This document shows, piece by piece, positions 24,501-35,419 of a stretch of 64,000 bases of DNA. The stretch spans positions 22,794,552-22,858,551 of the forward strand of contig OX419756.1 in the NCBI GenBank assembly GCA_948567375.1, in the 5' to 3' direction. The notes under the pieces were generated by a model. The model had not been told where the DNA came from, did no database searches, and saw nothing but the letters and a program-made list of their open reading frames with translations. Both the position numbers and the translations under genes were made by a program. Every line of letters starts with the position of its first letter. The stretch's first letter is position 1. The stretch comes from Lunularia cruciata. Its lineage: Eukaryota > Streptophyta > Marchantiopsida > Lunulariales > Lunulariaceae.

Positions 24501-25033
24501 TGTGTCTGCGTTAGAATCCTCGTCCGATAGAGCCCCACGGCGTAGGGGTTTAATTGGCAGAGCATTTCTCGCTGGCTGAAAATGAGGTCTTTTGGCATAC
24601 ATTTGGATGCCCAATGTTGTGAATCAGTGCGAAGTTGAACGATCAGTCAGAACGAAGATGGTGCCTAGTGCATGGTCAACAACGATGAGAACAGTGCCCT
24701 ACAAGAGAAACGGTTCTGTTACCGAGGAAGGATTTAACATGATACAGTATTTTCGGATTAATACAACTCAATGTGTCGCTGAAATGCGACTGGGCAGCCT
24801 GTGAAATATCATGTGAAAGTAAGGGAGACCCCTTCGTTGCTAGATTATGAGTCTTTGATGTGGCATGCGATAGTTTGAATTAAAATGAGCACAGGCCCAA
24901 GAAGTGACGGGTGCGTGATCAACGAAGGGTCGTTTGCAAGACGGTGTTCGCTCTGTTACCACACAAATTTTGCATAGATTCTACGCATTCTGAAAACTCA
25001 TCCAGGATTTGCACAGGAGACAAGGAGGATTTG

Positions 25034-25065
25034 CACGGCCTGCTCGTAATGACGAGCAGTCCGTG
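25034..25065. repeat. Hairpin, 14-bp arms with one mismatch
   Basis: cacggcctgctcgt and acgagcagtccgtg are reverse complements except for one position, with a 4-base loop (aatg). It lies about 410 bp past the stop codon of the CASP-like gene. It is too far and too unlike a plant poly(A) signal to call a terminator. Function unknown. Confidence 0.6.
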
Positions 25066-25471
25066 AATAAAAACTTGAGAAAACAAGAAACGAGAAAGAA
25101 ACACGTTGAGGACCCAGTGACAGAAAGCGCGAACTTTATATCTTCTCCGTCCTTGTGGATAAGACTCAATACATGTTTAACGTGAAATCCTTGAGTCTAA
25201 TCCAAACCAGGCAACAAGATTGAATCTGAACTGCACAATGACCATCGAAATGGTTCGTTAATCGCTAGCTTGTAAGATTGTCACTAAAAAATATTTAAAA
25301 GGCTTACACGATACATAAGTAGCTTAGTGAGAAAATTATTTCTGGACCGAACCAACAGACAGCTTTCTAGTATACAGAGGACCTGATTTCAGCCCGCAGG
25401 TCGCTGAAATTAGTAGTTATGGCGCGTCCCTTGCCACGATATTTAGCTATCTAGAATTCTAAAGTTTGTAA

Positions 25472-26735
25472 TCAAACGTAAGCCCAGTGCTTCAACAGCT
25501 TGTAGGCTCCGATGATGACGGCCAACAGCAAGAAAACAAACGACGCGACGGTGATAACTCCTGCTGCAATGATTTGGTTGCAGAAGCTGTCAAAAATTCC
25601 ACAAACCGGTGCGTATCCAAGATGTTTGTTTCCTTCTCTTGCGATGTAAGCAACTCCGACCACTGCCGAGACGGAGGAGATCAACAGGTAACTGGCGATC
25701 TGAAATGGCACCGACACGCATATGCAGAGCAGTTAGTGCAGTTCTCTTAGTAGCCCTTTCGTTCATCAAATTAAACCTTCCTAGAGTGCATACCGAATAT
25801 CGAGTATTTCCGTTGTAGTAAAAAGAGCGCAAGTGTTCGAGAACTCCGCTAGTTCTCGGCCGTCCAGTCGATACTACAACACTTGGGTAGAGTAGCCTGT
25901 CTGACTTACCAAGTCCAAGAAGAAGAAGAGGAATGCGCTGTTGGGCGATTTGATGGTGAAAGTTGCGGCAGTGGCGAGCAACGTGTAGATGAACACAATT
26001 CCAGTTGCAACCATGTGGTAGCTGCAAAGAAGTCACAACGTTCGTACGTTAGTTTTGGCTATACAGTAAATTTCGATGAAGAGTACGAAATGAGTACGTA
26101 AAGTTGAATACAGTCTCATGCAGCATAGAGTGTCCTCGTTACTCTAGGGAGTTGATATCTTTTCTGGTCCACGACTGTCAAGTGCAGAGGAACTCCACCG
26201 GAAGTGCTTCTGACGAGGCTCCCGTGTTTGCGGTTCAAGCCAACACGGGAGACTTAATCGAGACAGTGTGGGTGTTTGAGATAAAATAACTCAAGAGTGC
26301 TGGTGTTTTAGGTGATATGGGAGACCGAGTGGGAGGGACCGGGACATTAGAGATGTGTTGGAACTGAAGGTAGAGGGGTGATCAGATAGGTTGAGCAAGA
26401 AGGGGTAGTTACAGGTGACAGCTCTCAGCACGGTACTCTCTTGTGGGTTGCAATTTAGTGACTAGTCTTGACCTCCATAGAATGCCAGGCACAGGTCTCC
26501 CGTAAGGTTTAGAAGAATACATGAAAGAACCGTCGTAGTGCCACTTAGCCCAAATCTTGCCAGCAGGCCCCGTCACCGACTGCCTGTTGGTAACCATCAA
26601 CAGAAATGCAGTCAAGGAGGTAGCGAATGCCAGAGCTCTCAGACCTGCCAAGAGCATCTTTCCATTACCAGCGGGGGCCTCCACTCCTACTGGCTTCTTG
26701 GCCTCCGTGTCGAAGCTTCCTGCTGAACCGGCCAT
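25472..26735 (-). CDS. CASP-like (CASPL) four-helix membrane protein, 3 exons
   Basis: Casparian-strip-membrane-protein-like protein (Pfam DUF588/MARVEL-type), a plasma-membrane scaffold family. The true Casparian-strip members recruit peroxidases and lignin machinery; most CASPLs have no assigned role. Exons on the minus strand: 26735-26521, 26021-25910 and 25699-25472. Introns are 499 and 210 bp with GT-AG ends (donors gtattc and gtaagt; acceptors ttgcag and ttcag), and the joined frame gives 184 residues, a normal length. Four membrane segments: about 27-48, 76-94, 102-124 and 151-175. The family's conserved Arg in TM1 (GLRALAF, R33) and Asp in TM3 (FFFLDL, D108) are present, as is the C-x6-C pair in the second extracellular loop (C142, C149). 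Start: ATG 26735 in good context (aagATGg). No defects are seen; this is the one gene I consider functional. Subfamily not assigned. Confidence 0.95.
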
Positions 26736-27315
26736 CTTTCCTCTCTTTTTGCTGAAGAGAACGATCAAAGAGACACGAGTGAAGAAAGCCTGCAGGTCTT
26801 ACGGACAGCACGGTCCTTCCGACGCAAGCAGCTGCTGAGCAGAAGTGAGTCTTGACTTGCCAAAGGCGGGGCTCACTCGACTACTTAGCTGCAGCTGAGG
26901 CACTACTCAACCACTCACTAGTCCAGCAACGTATCTCCCACAATCCGTGATTGCCCCGGACTCCACGAGCCCAAGACTGATCCCAAACGGATGAGCTGAA
27001 ATTACTCAGCCACAAATTCACCTCGGACAGACACCCTCACTCCAAGATTCAATGCACTTACTCCAAGATTCACTCCTCCCTGTCCCTCGGACACAAAAGC
27101 CTCTTGACCACACTGGACTCTAAACAGGAGCTGCTGCACCAGAGCCACAGACTCTTCTCGATTTAAAGTCCCCCGAGAACGAACAAAAAGGCACTCGATC
27201 CTGCTGACGATGCTTACTTACTTAGCGCCCCGAGTTTAGCCTGCTCTTACGAAGACTCAACTCCTCGCTCTCTCTCAGTTGCCGCCGCTGCTTTGCTCTC
27301 TCTCTCTCTCTGTCT
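26736..27315 (-). promoter_or_regulatory. Probable 5' leader and proximal promoter of the CASP-like gene
   Basis: Upstream of the ATG is a stretch rich in short C/T and CAC words. On the gene's strand it ends at a (GA)n run (about 27295-27313) followed by gcaaagcagcggcggcaac. CT/GA-rich tracts near the transcription start are common in plant promoters and leaders. A ttaaa word near 27160 is a weak TATA candidate. The transcription start is not determinable from sequence. Confidence 0.35.
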
Positions 27316-27319
27316 CTGC

Positions 27320-30300
27320 AATGAATACTTGGACTGCAGCAGTCGTCATGATCATAATCCATCCCTTAATTATTATCGCCCATTTTTAAATTTCACCAAA
27401 ATAAGCGGACCAGGGGATTCCAACCTTTACGGAAGTGCGAACCCATCCATGCTGTCGGAGATCCACGATCTTCTGATCTACGGTTCACATCGGTACTCCG
27501 CACCGTACCTCAAGGCCGTTATGTTTTTCAAACTATTATCTGTATTATACAAATACGCGCGCCTGCATCACGGACATGAGCATGTTTATCCGGCTCCTTT
27601 TTATCCCGTTTCTTACGGTGTTCTTCCCGTTCTTTCTCGGCGCCTTTATGCCATTCGGGGCCGTTCCGTTCCCAGTTGCTCAGTCGGTTGGTTTTTACCT
27701 TCTAATATTAACATCACGCGAGCCGCACCGCGTGATGATCCGGGACTCACCCGCTATGGAGGTTGCAAGACCTTGTATGACGGGGTTTGGTTTTGGATGC
27801 TCACGATCTATCGGCGGTTCTAAGAAGTCTGTTGTCATTAGCGACGTGCTATTTCCACTATTCTCAACACAACACGGTAAAATAATCGACTTTAAACTAA
27901 TCTCACTGATGGGGTCTGGGGTAGTTCAATGTGGTGGAAATAACAAAATAGTGTGGTGAAAGTACCAATTCTCTATTATTAAACTTTTGATTTGCTACGC
28001 TTCTGATTTGTGATGAGAGCTGTTTCCGGCAAAATTTCTGTTGTTACCCCTTTTGAGATTGGAAGTGGAAATCACTTGAGCTTTGGTTCTCCTGTATTGG
28101 CTACCCGCCTCCCCGCCTGAAACTTATAATACGGACGTGTAGTCGAATTTGAACTACTCGATGATTGGTTTGTGTTGGTGTCTTGAGTTCAAGATTATTC
28201 TGTGTTGGGCTCTATATGGATGAATCAATGAAAGTCTCTACTATACCGCTACTAGGCTATCATTCCCAATTTGCTCCTACCGTGGGTCGTTGGTTGTTCC
28301 ATGGACTTAAATGCACCCTTTCTTCCCAGAGAACAATCCCGTAGCCCTGTGGGTCGAGATGGAAACTCGAATTATGCTACTCATCAAACTCACCACTACT
28401 GTGCGACAATCCCTTTGGTTCTGGTTCATAATTCGTTCCGTTCCGCAATGTTCTGGATCTCAAGTCATGATGTTGCGGCTATTGAACATTAATGGTGTGT
28501 AGGCTTTATGATGAGTGGCCAAAATTCACAGCTGCAAAGTGCTGTTGTTCCACTGAAGCTGCATTCTGCACATCTTCCTTCTTCGTAACTTTGCCGAACG
28601 CAGTTCTCTTTCTCTCTTCTCCCGTCTAAGGACTGGAACTCTTACTGATGCTTCCTAAGCTAGGTTGTCACTGCCGCGTTTCAATCAACCTCCTGTTAGT
28701 TCCCATGAAGACAACGTATAGCTCATTATACGGCACCGCGGTTGACATCTGCGGGAATTTGAGACGTATTCATGTCTCGTTTTCTAACTGGCAGTTGCCA
28801 TATAGCCAGTCTACTAGCAACAGCCATGTCACACAACTATGAATTGCATTAAATAAAAAGTGATAGGTCTCATATGCTGGAACATTTGGACGGCATCTTT
28901 ACCTCCCCGGATATGGTGACAATAATTTCTACTTGTGTTTTGACAGATGACAGGTGGGAGTAGCTGCTGTGAACCACTCATCCTGGTTATTGCTGTCGAC
29001 AGTTGAGTACCACTCATTCTAGTTATTGTAATTCGTTGATTTCTTAGCAAATCATAACAGAAGATACGGTTCTCATCCCGTCCTGATTATGGCCAGTCCA
29101 CCAGGGATTATCGTCCATCCACGCCGTCCTGATAATTGGTTACGAGATAAGGTCTTCTGATAGCGAAAGATGTGAACACTCTTCTTGCTCACGAACTCCA
29201 CAAACTGTTTCAATTCATCGACATTCGTCCAATATCCAGCTAATCCTGCACTGTAGTAGCCTTTCGCCCCGTTAATATACCCCCCCCCCCCCAGAATAGA
29301 TCAGGATACAGTTCATACCTCCAGACCTGCGCAGGTAGACACATCATCAGCAACATGCTGCTTTTCATGGTATAGAACGAGCACCACGGCCATCTTCTTC
29401 GTGTGGCCAGAGAGCGATACGAGACCTTCGGAAAACTTTTCCTACACACAAGAGAAGCAAGAACCTTCATGAAACGCAAAGCAAGACCAGAACGGACGAT
29501 GGAATGCCCACACTATCTCACCTTCAAATCCACTACGAACCTTGCAATGTCTCGTAGATCTAACGAAACCAAAAACTACACTATGATCTCCTCCACTGGA
29601 AACCTCGAGATTCAACTCATAATAATAAGTTTTTCTTTTGTGAAGACCAAGAGAGAGGCAAACTTCATTCAATAACCAAGGAGCGGGCAGAACTCGTAGG
29701 CAATAAGTGGAATAACCTTCGAACAAATTGTTAAAGCATCAATCAAGAAGATTGAATGCCTACCTTTCACCCAAGCACGCATTGATGAGTGAGGATTAGG
29801 CTTGAATTTGTTTGATGTTCATATTGGGGTTCATCTCTGAGAAATATTTGGAAATTTGCAATCGAATGATTCAATATAATTAAAGAAAAATAGAAAGGGA
29901 GTAGGGAATGCTTGTGTACGCAGGACAATTACAAAACAATATGATATATGAAAGAAATTTATGGAGATTCGAGATGGTAGAAGACAAGAGGTGTGTTTTC
30001 TCTTGGAGGCAATAAGAGGAGTTCCAAATATCCAAACTCTCCCCCTACAGGTGTTCTAATGTATAATGGAATTTCGAAATGATACGAGAATCTGCTGATG
30101 ATTGAAGTCAAATATGGAATCAAATTTGATATACTCGACGAAGTTGGGCTTTGGATATAGTCGACGAAATTAACGTGATGACTTCCCTCCCGTGAATACT
30201 ACTGTAGGAATTCGAATTGAAACCCGTGTAATTTTTCTCATTAACCAGTAGTTATATAATCTAAAGTGAAAACTAACTTATTAGATAGAAAATACCACAA

Positions 30301-31265
30301 AAAATAAGATCCTAGTTTCAGTTCAAAATTTTGATAGAAGGACATCCAAGGGAGAACCAGAAATTTTTTAAGGTTTCTCAACAATACACTACGCAAGTTC
30401 AATATTACGGCATCACATTTCTCTCCACCTAGTACAATCATACATCTTGAAAAGTGCTCCAGAATCAAATACCTTCGAAAGAAGTGGTGCATACTGGAAT
30501 ATGAATGACATGAACGTGTATATTGGAGCTACACCATAAGGAAGTAAGGGTTTCAGTTCGAGAATTACGATTAAATCGATTTATGTGAATAATAACTAAA
30601 TTTTAATAAAGTCAACCTGGCATCAAGTAGAATTGATTAATAATATATTAGAAAAATCATAAATTATCTACAATTGTGGTCCAAAATGTTGAAGAAAGTA
30701 ATGAGTAAAGAAATAGGTGACTAAGAATGATTTTAATTTCATAAATTTATATAGGACCCTTTCCGCACACTCCCTGCTCTCTTTTACAGAACACCTATGG
30801 ATCCTTATACAATTCCTCTGCAGATCTCAGGAGTAAGCCATTGGATCAATTTGTGTAAAAATCACTTGGACGTTCTATAACCAATCAAACAACAAATGGT
30901 TTGATACTTTACCACAAAAAATGTAGTAAAATTTCTTGCATAAAAATACCAGAAATTTTGGTGGGACACTTTTCGACACGCCCGTAACACTTGAGCAAAA
31001 TTTTCTTTCCATCTTTTTACCATCGCTCGGAAATCTGTAAGTCGCCAATTGAAACCCTAGAGTAAACGAGAATTCAATTAATTTCATGAGTTTAGTCAAA
31101 TATTACAATAGCGGTATTTATAGACCCCAGAATATTTCTATTAATAGTACAAACCGGAAAACGATCATATCTTGTGGGAATCACAAATTTATACCATTCT
31201 AAAAGAAGACCATGTCCCCGGAAAGTAAAGTAAGTAATAAAGAGAAAAGAAAACAACGCCATAGA
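27320..31265. other. Intergenic, no gene recognised
   Basis: CpG content stays moderate to about 29.7 kb and then falls. The longest ORF (27293-27823, plus, 176 codons) starts inside the CT microsatellite and has no recognisable domain. A run of about 14 C lies near 29280. A small duplicated word (gaaccactcatcctggttattg / gagtaccactcattctagtt) lies at 28970-29030. Nothing else can be supported. Confidence 0.45.
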
Positions 31266-31269
31266 AAAC

Positions 31270-31370
31270 ACGAAGGATGGGAAGACCCTCCACCATCAAG
31301 TCGTACAACGATGAGACAAAGAAGGTAAAATGAGGCTAAGCCCCAATAGTATCTTTAGGAGAGATCTGCC
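31270..31370 (+). repeat. Dispersed repeat family R1, copy 3
   Basis: Contains gaaggatgggaagaccc followed by ggtaaaatgaggctaagccc and caatagtatc, matching copy 1 (reverse strand) most closely, including a cagatct/gatctgcccc-like word after the conserved block. Confidence 0.6.
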
Positions 31371-31399
31371 CCTCTCTTGTCCAGATGAATCATGTCTCC

Positions 31400-32640
31400 G
31401 GATAAATTCAGCCAATTTTAGACATCTCTTAGCTAACGAACTTCCTTAGCGGACAAAGAGTCATATAAGAGTGGTTGTACCAGCCCCTAAAAATAGCTTT
31501 TCGTGTATTTAAATGATAATTATTAGTATAAATGACTATTATATTTTAAACTTCATAAAGATAAAAATTGTTGACTTTCAAATCATTAAAAACAACCTAA
31601 GATGAGATTTTTGTAACTCAATAGTCTGTTATTCTTACTCAATAGTCTCTCTTTTTTCGCGTATCTTATATTGCATAGAGACATGTAGATGTGTAAGTAA
31701 GAAGATTCGAAATACCTGTTTGAAATAGAGAATATATTAATAAATATTTCAAGAAGAGCTAAAATTAAAATCAAATTTACTCAGAGGCATATTTTTTTTT
31801 CTCTTGGAAATTTAGTAACTCTATGATACTTAAGCAAGACTATCTCACTTACAATACATTAATGAAAAGAATAAGTCTTGAATAATCTTTTTTTAAAGAA
31901 CAGGAGAAAAATGTATTCTACATCCAATAATTATAGACTAGTCCTCAACATTAAAAAAATTTGATTAAATTTGAAATAAGATAGTATTGAGCGGGCCAGA
32001 ACTCTAATTATTTGTTTACGTAAAAATATTTAAGGAAAAAATTGATTGTAGAGCAGGAGCTTTTGACCGCATTAACATTATTTTAATTAAGGTTTATCCC
32101 GTATGTATTTTTCATAATGAATTATTTTTTTAAAATTATTATTTTACCATGCACTTTTTATTTTATTCTGATATATTCTTATTTGAGGTTGATTCTTTCC
32201 ATAATAAAAAACTGTAGAAAGGTAATGTATTGACCATAACCAAGAGCCATTAAAATTTGCAATTGTTTTAATTTAAATTTATTTCTTAACTTTCAGTATT
32301 ATCATTTACATAATTTTATAATTTTCAATTTCTAATAAGTATCATATTGTACTCAACAAGAATAAAACAGATTTTACTCTTGCTGAGTACAAATTTCATC
32401 TGAAAGAGTTTTAACAAAGGTATCTTTATGTATAAAAATCCAAAATGAATATAAATTTATAAATCTAATTCTCATTTGGAATTTCTATTCAAGTATTCAC
32501 TCAATCATGAGGACATCTTTCATAAAGATAAGTAAGAAACCATCCTAAAAACATTATAGGTGGTTCTTATAGTCCGTGAAATTTAATTAAAACCACTCTA
32601 CTATACTTGTGGAGCGGAAGCTTTTTTAGCTTTTTTAACG
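31400..32640. other. AT-rich sequence, no gene recognised
   Basis: Very AT-rich with only short ORFs. No motifs supported. Confidence 0.6.
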
Positions 32641-32665
32641 TTACTGAACTACCTATGAATAACTC

Positions 32666-32693
32666 GGTATCCAGGCCTTAACCAGAATTGGCC
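32666..32693. repeat. Direct repeat flanking the hAT relic, left copy
   Basis: ggtatccaggccttaacc and the following agaattggcc match 35345-35373 (ggtatccaaagccttaac, caggattgacc) in the same orientation. Both copies are followed 12-30 bases later by gagaatc. The pair brackets the hAT coding relic. Confidence 0.65.
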
Positions 32694-32703
32694 AGCTCCG
32701 AGA

Positions 32704-32752
32704 ATCCTTTGAGGCCTGGCTTGCAAGCCTTGCAAGCCAGGCCTCAAAGGAT
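32704..32752. repeat. Perfect 49-bp palindrome (24-bp arms, 1-bp centre)
   Basis: The left arm, 32704-32727 (starting atcctttgaggcctggc), is the exact reverse complement of the right arm, 32729-32752, around a single C at 32728. The arms are GC-rich against AT-rich surroundings. It lies at the left side of the hAT relic, just inside the direct repeat. Confidence 0.97.
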
Positions 32753-32999
32753 GGCAAGTTAAGGTATTTTTTTAAAGGTTTTGAAGGGTTTGATAAAAGA
32801 CCTTGCTATAAAATTTAGCCAGAAATCAGGTTTTAATAAAAAAATAATTGAGCTTTAATAAAAAAAAAAAGCCGTACATCGAGAATTGCATACAGTGATT
32901 CACTACACATGATCACCAGTCATGACTAATGGATCATGACTCATGAATTATGATTCACTACTCAATGTACTCATGATTCATCATTTTTAAATCTTTGTA

Positions 33000-35210
33000 T
33001 CATGATGCACCTAATGGATCATTTTAGATTCATTTCTTCCATTAACAAAAGGTTTATATACCTGGCTTCCTTCTTTATTTGCTCTTTTCTGTCTTCCTTC
33101 CAAAATCCCTTTCATTTTCTTTTTGATTTAATGATTCTTGATTCCAATATGTCAATCTCTTCTTATGAAAATGAGATATGTGATATTGTGATTGTAGACA
33201 ATGAGATTGATGATCAATCTATTCCCTATGAGGATGCTATTGTAGAAAAGTGGAAACTATGATACACACAAAGTGATATCTGGAATATGTTTAAGAATGA
33301 TGTTGAGCTGTCTGCAATGAAATTTGTTCTTTGTAAACTTGTCATCAATCATCACAAGAAGAGTGAGGCTGCAAAGTGGCACTTCAACAAGGGCACACCT
33401 TTTCATCAACTTATGAATGGTTTGGAAATTGTGGATCTGCCATCTTTGTATATAGGCAACAAGAAACCAACCAATGTAACTTATTATGCAAGTAAAACAA
33501 CTAAAGGAACTAACATCCGAGCATCATGAGCTTCATCGATGGATCACTCATCCATAAAAAATTATTTGTTGCCAATTGTTGGTCCCAAAGAGAAGACATT
33601 GCAATACATTTTTATGCAACCAGTTCATCATTTCAACTTATTGAGGACAATCACCTAACACGGGCCATTTCAGTGGTACAACCAGATGAAAATCTGTTGC
33701 TTGATCAAAAGAAACTTGGATCTGAGCTACTTGATAAGTGCTACAAAAATATTAAATGTAAGGTTGATGTAAGAGAGGTGAATGTGGTCTCATGCATCGT
33801 CACATATAGATGGTCTAAAGAAAAAAATGATCTAGTGGTGAACTATATGCCCATATCTTTAGACATCTGCGGCTTTTGAAAATCAGTTTCAACTAGCCAA
33901 CAAAGCCATAGTGCCAACTAGATTGCAAGCAATATTGAGCGGGTGATTTGTTCATATCTATCCACCTCATTTGTAGGTGCAGTTATAGATAACACTAGTG
34001 CAAACAAGAAGGCCTGAGAGATATTATCTGAAGTCTTCTCAACATGCTATTTCCAAGGCTGTTGTGCTCATGGTCTGCATGTCCATGTAAAGGATGTATT
34101 TGTTGCAACTAAAAGCAAGAAATCAAGTGAGACCGATCATACATATCCATATCCCGTATCCCATTAACTATCCATTTGAAGAGTTGCTGGAATTTGTTCA
34201 AGGATGTAAACATGTGGTCAATTTCTTCCCAATCATCACATTTTCAAGTCACAACTACAAGAAGCACAAAAAGTTGCATGTGTCCATGCTCTTGCAAGAG
34301 CAACACTTACACGATGGGGCACCATTCATTAAATGTGCCAGACAATCTGAGCAAACACTCCACACGATCGTCACTACACAAGACTTTATTGTTGGCAATG
34401 GTGTCCAAAGAGCTGAGCGTAAAAGGATCAAGCATCTCATTAGTAGTGACAGATATATCATCTGCTGGAAAAGACAGTAGCCATCCTCAAACCAATCAAT
34501 ATGCTCATTGTAAAATACCAATTTGACAAGGTTGTTCAGTCCAAAGTACTTCTTGATTTCCAGCAATTACCTTTTCAATTTCAGACCGCACTTGCCAATG
34601 GTCTAATACGCCAACAAGAATTTGAATACTTATGTATGCTTTCTAAAGCAAGATTCAAGTGTATGTATGGCAAAGCGCATGGCTTTGCATGTATGCTAGA
34701 CCTGGAATTTATTAGTCGGGGTCTCCAAACTAATAGACTTACTTGAAGAGATTCTTATTTCAACTCCTTCAAAGGATGGTTCAAGCAATGATAAGCTCAA
34801 GGAAACCTTGTACCTTGAGTACACCCATTTCTTTTATTTTTTCAAGAAAAGAAAAAAGAAAACAAGATATTTAGATAACTAATGGTGGAAAGAGATCGAT
34901 TTTTTCCTTTATAATTCTGGCTGGCCGATGGTGAACAATGGCCAGAACTCAAAAAAATGACGGTCAAGTTTTTTAAGCTTGATGACATCAAGTGCGGCAT
35001 CGGAGAGAAATTTCTCCGCCATGTGCTTTATTCACATGAAACTTAGACAGAGGTTGAGTCTGAAATCTGCTGAAAAACCGGTCTTCATCAAGAGCAATGG
35101 AAATATACTCTTTGATGATCAGAATGAGTCTGAAATGAAAAGCAGACAGCGAGAATCACTGGTAGATTTAAACCTTATGAAAGAAAGAATTCCAGATTTG
35201 GTAGTGAAAT
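33000..35210 (+). pseudogene. hAT superfamily transposase relic
   Basis: hAT transposase read on the plus strand through several frameshifts. An N-terminal zinc-finger-like block (KFVLCKLV...HHKKSEAAKWHFNKG, about 33315-33400) is followed by FYATSSSFQLIEDNHL (about 33610-33650) and the RNase-H-like core (VSCIVTYRWSKEKNDLVVNY, about 33790-33850). Then come a decayed block corresponding to the CFQGCCAHGLH region (about 34050-34090), FVQGCKHVVNFF (34193-34230), and the C-terminal dimerisation signature SSAASERNFSAM (about 34988-35023) with KPVFIKSN. Order and spacing match full-length hAT transposases. Many stops and shifts make it inactive. No 8-bp target duplication or terminal inverted repeats were found with confidence. 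Confidence 0.85.
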
Positions 35211-35344
35211 AATCTCGAAAATCATTCCTAATATTTAAACCCAAGGTTTTAATCACTAAAACCTTAAACCTTAAAAAATAAAAATTTCGAGTTTTTCCGT
35301 CCTTGGTGGCTCGTCGCTCCTTAAACCTAGGTTCAAATAACGCA

Positions 35345-35373
35345 GGTATCCAAAGCCTTAACCAGGATTGACC
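35345..35373. repeat. Direct repeat flanking the hAT relic, right copy
   Basis: Counterpart of 32666-32693. A further short direct repeat, gctccttaaacct, occurs at about 35310 and 35414, on either side of this copy. Confidence 0.65.
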
Positions 35374-35419
35374 TGTTGTTTTGCAGGCGAGAATCTGCTG
35401 AGGGTGGAATATCGCTCCT

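Larger units (their letters stand above)
19300..25440. other. CpG-containing unique-looking intergenic region, no gene recognised
   Basis: Base composition changes here: CG dinucleotides become common and AT runs fewer than in the flanks. ORFs of up to about 95 codons exist on both strands, but none shows a domain, and none can be joined to a neighbour by convincing splice sites. It may hold regulatory sequence, non-coding transcripts or diverged exons. A short 35-bp direct repeat lies at about 21294-21350 (tgtgcaaagtc twice), and a dispersed-repeat copy at about 21435-21540. Confidence 0.45.

Noticed and set aside
25590-26036. 148-codon minus-strand ORF overlapping the CASP-like gene
   Set aside because: It reads exon 2 and intron 2 in the wrong frame. 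The spliced frame gives a proper four-helix protein.
26409-26768. Longer N-terminus and read-through of CASP-like exon 1
   Set aside because: The upstream start would be a TTG codon, and the C-terminal part is intron 1 beyond the gtattc donor.
27293-27823. 176-codon plus-strand ORF
   Set aside because: It starts in the CT microsatellite of the CASP-like gene's presumed leader, has no domain and no coding-like composition; kept only as a note.
29280-29294. Poly-C run as a functional element
   Set aside because: Isolated homopolymer; probably slippage or sequencing-length uncertainty.
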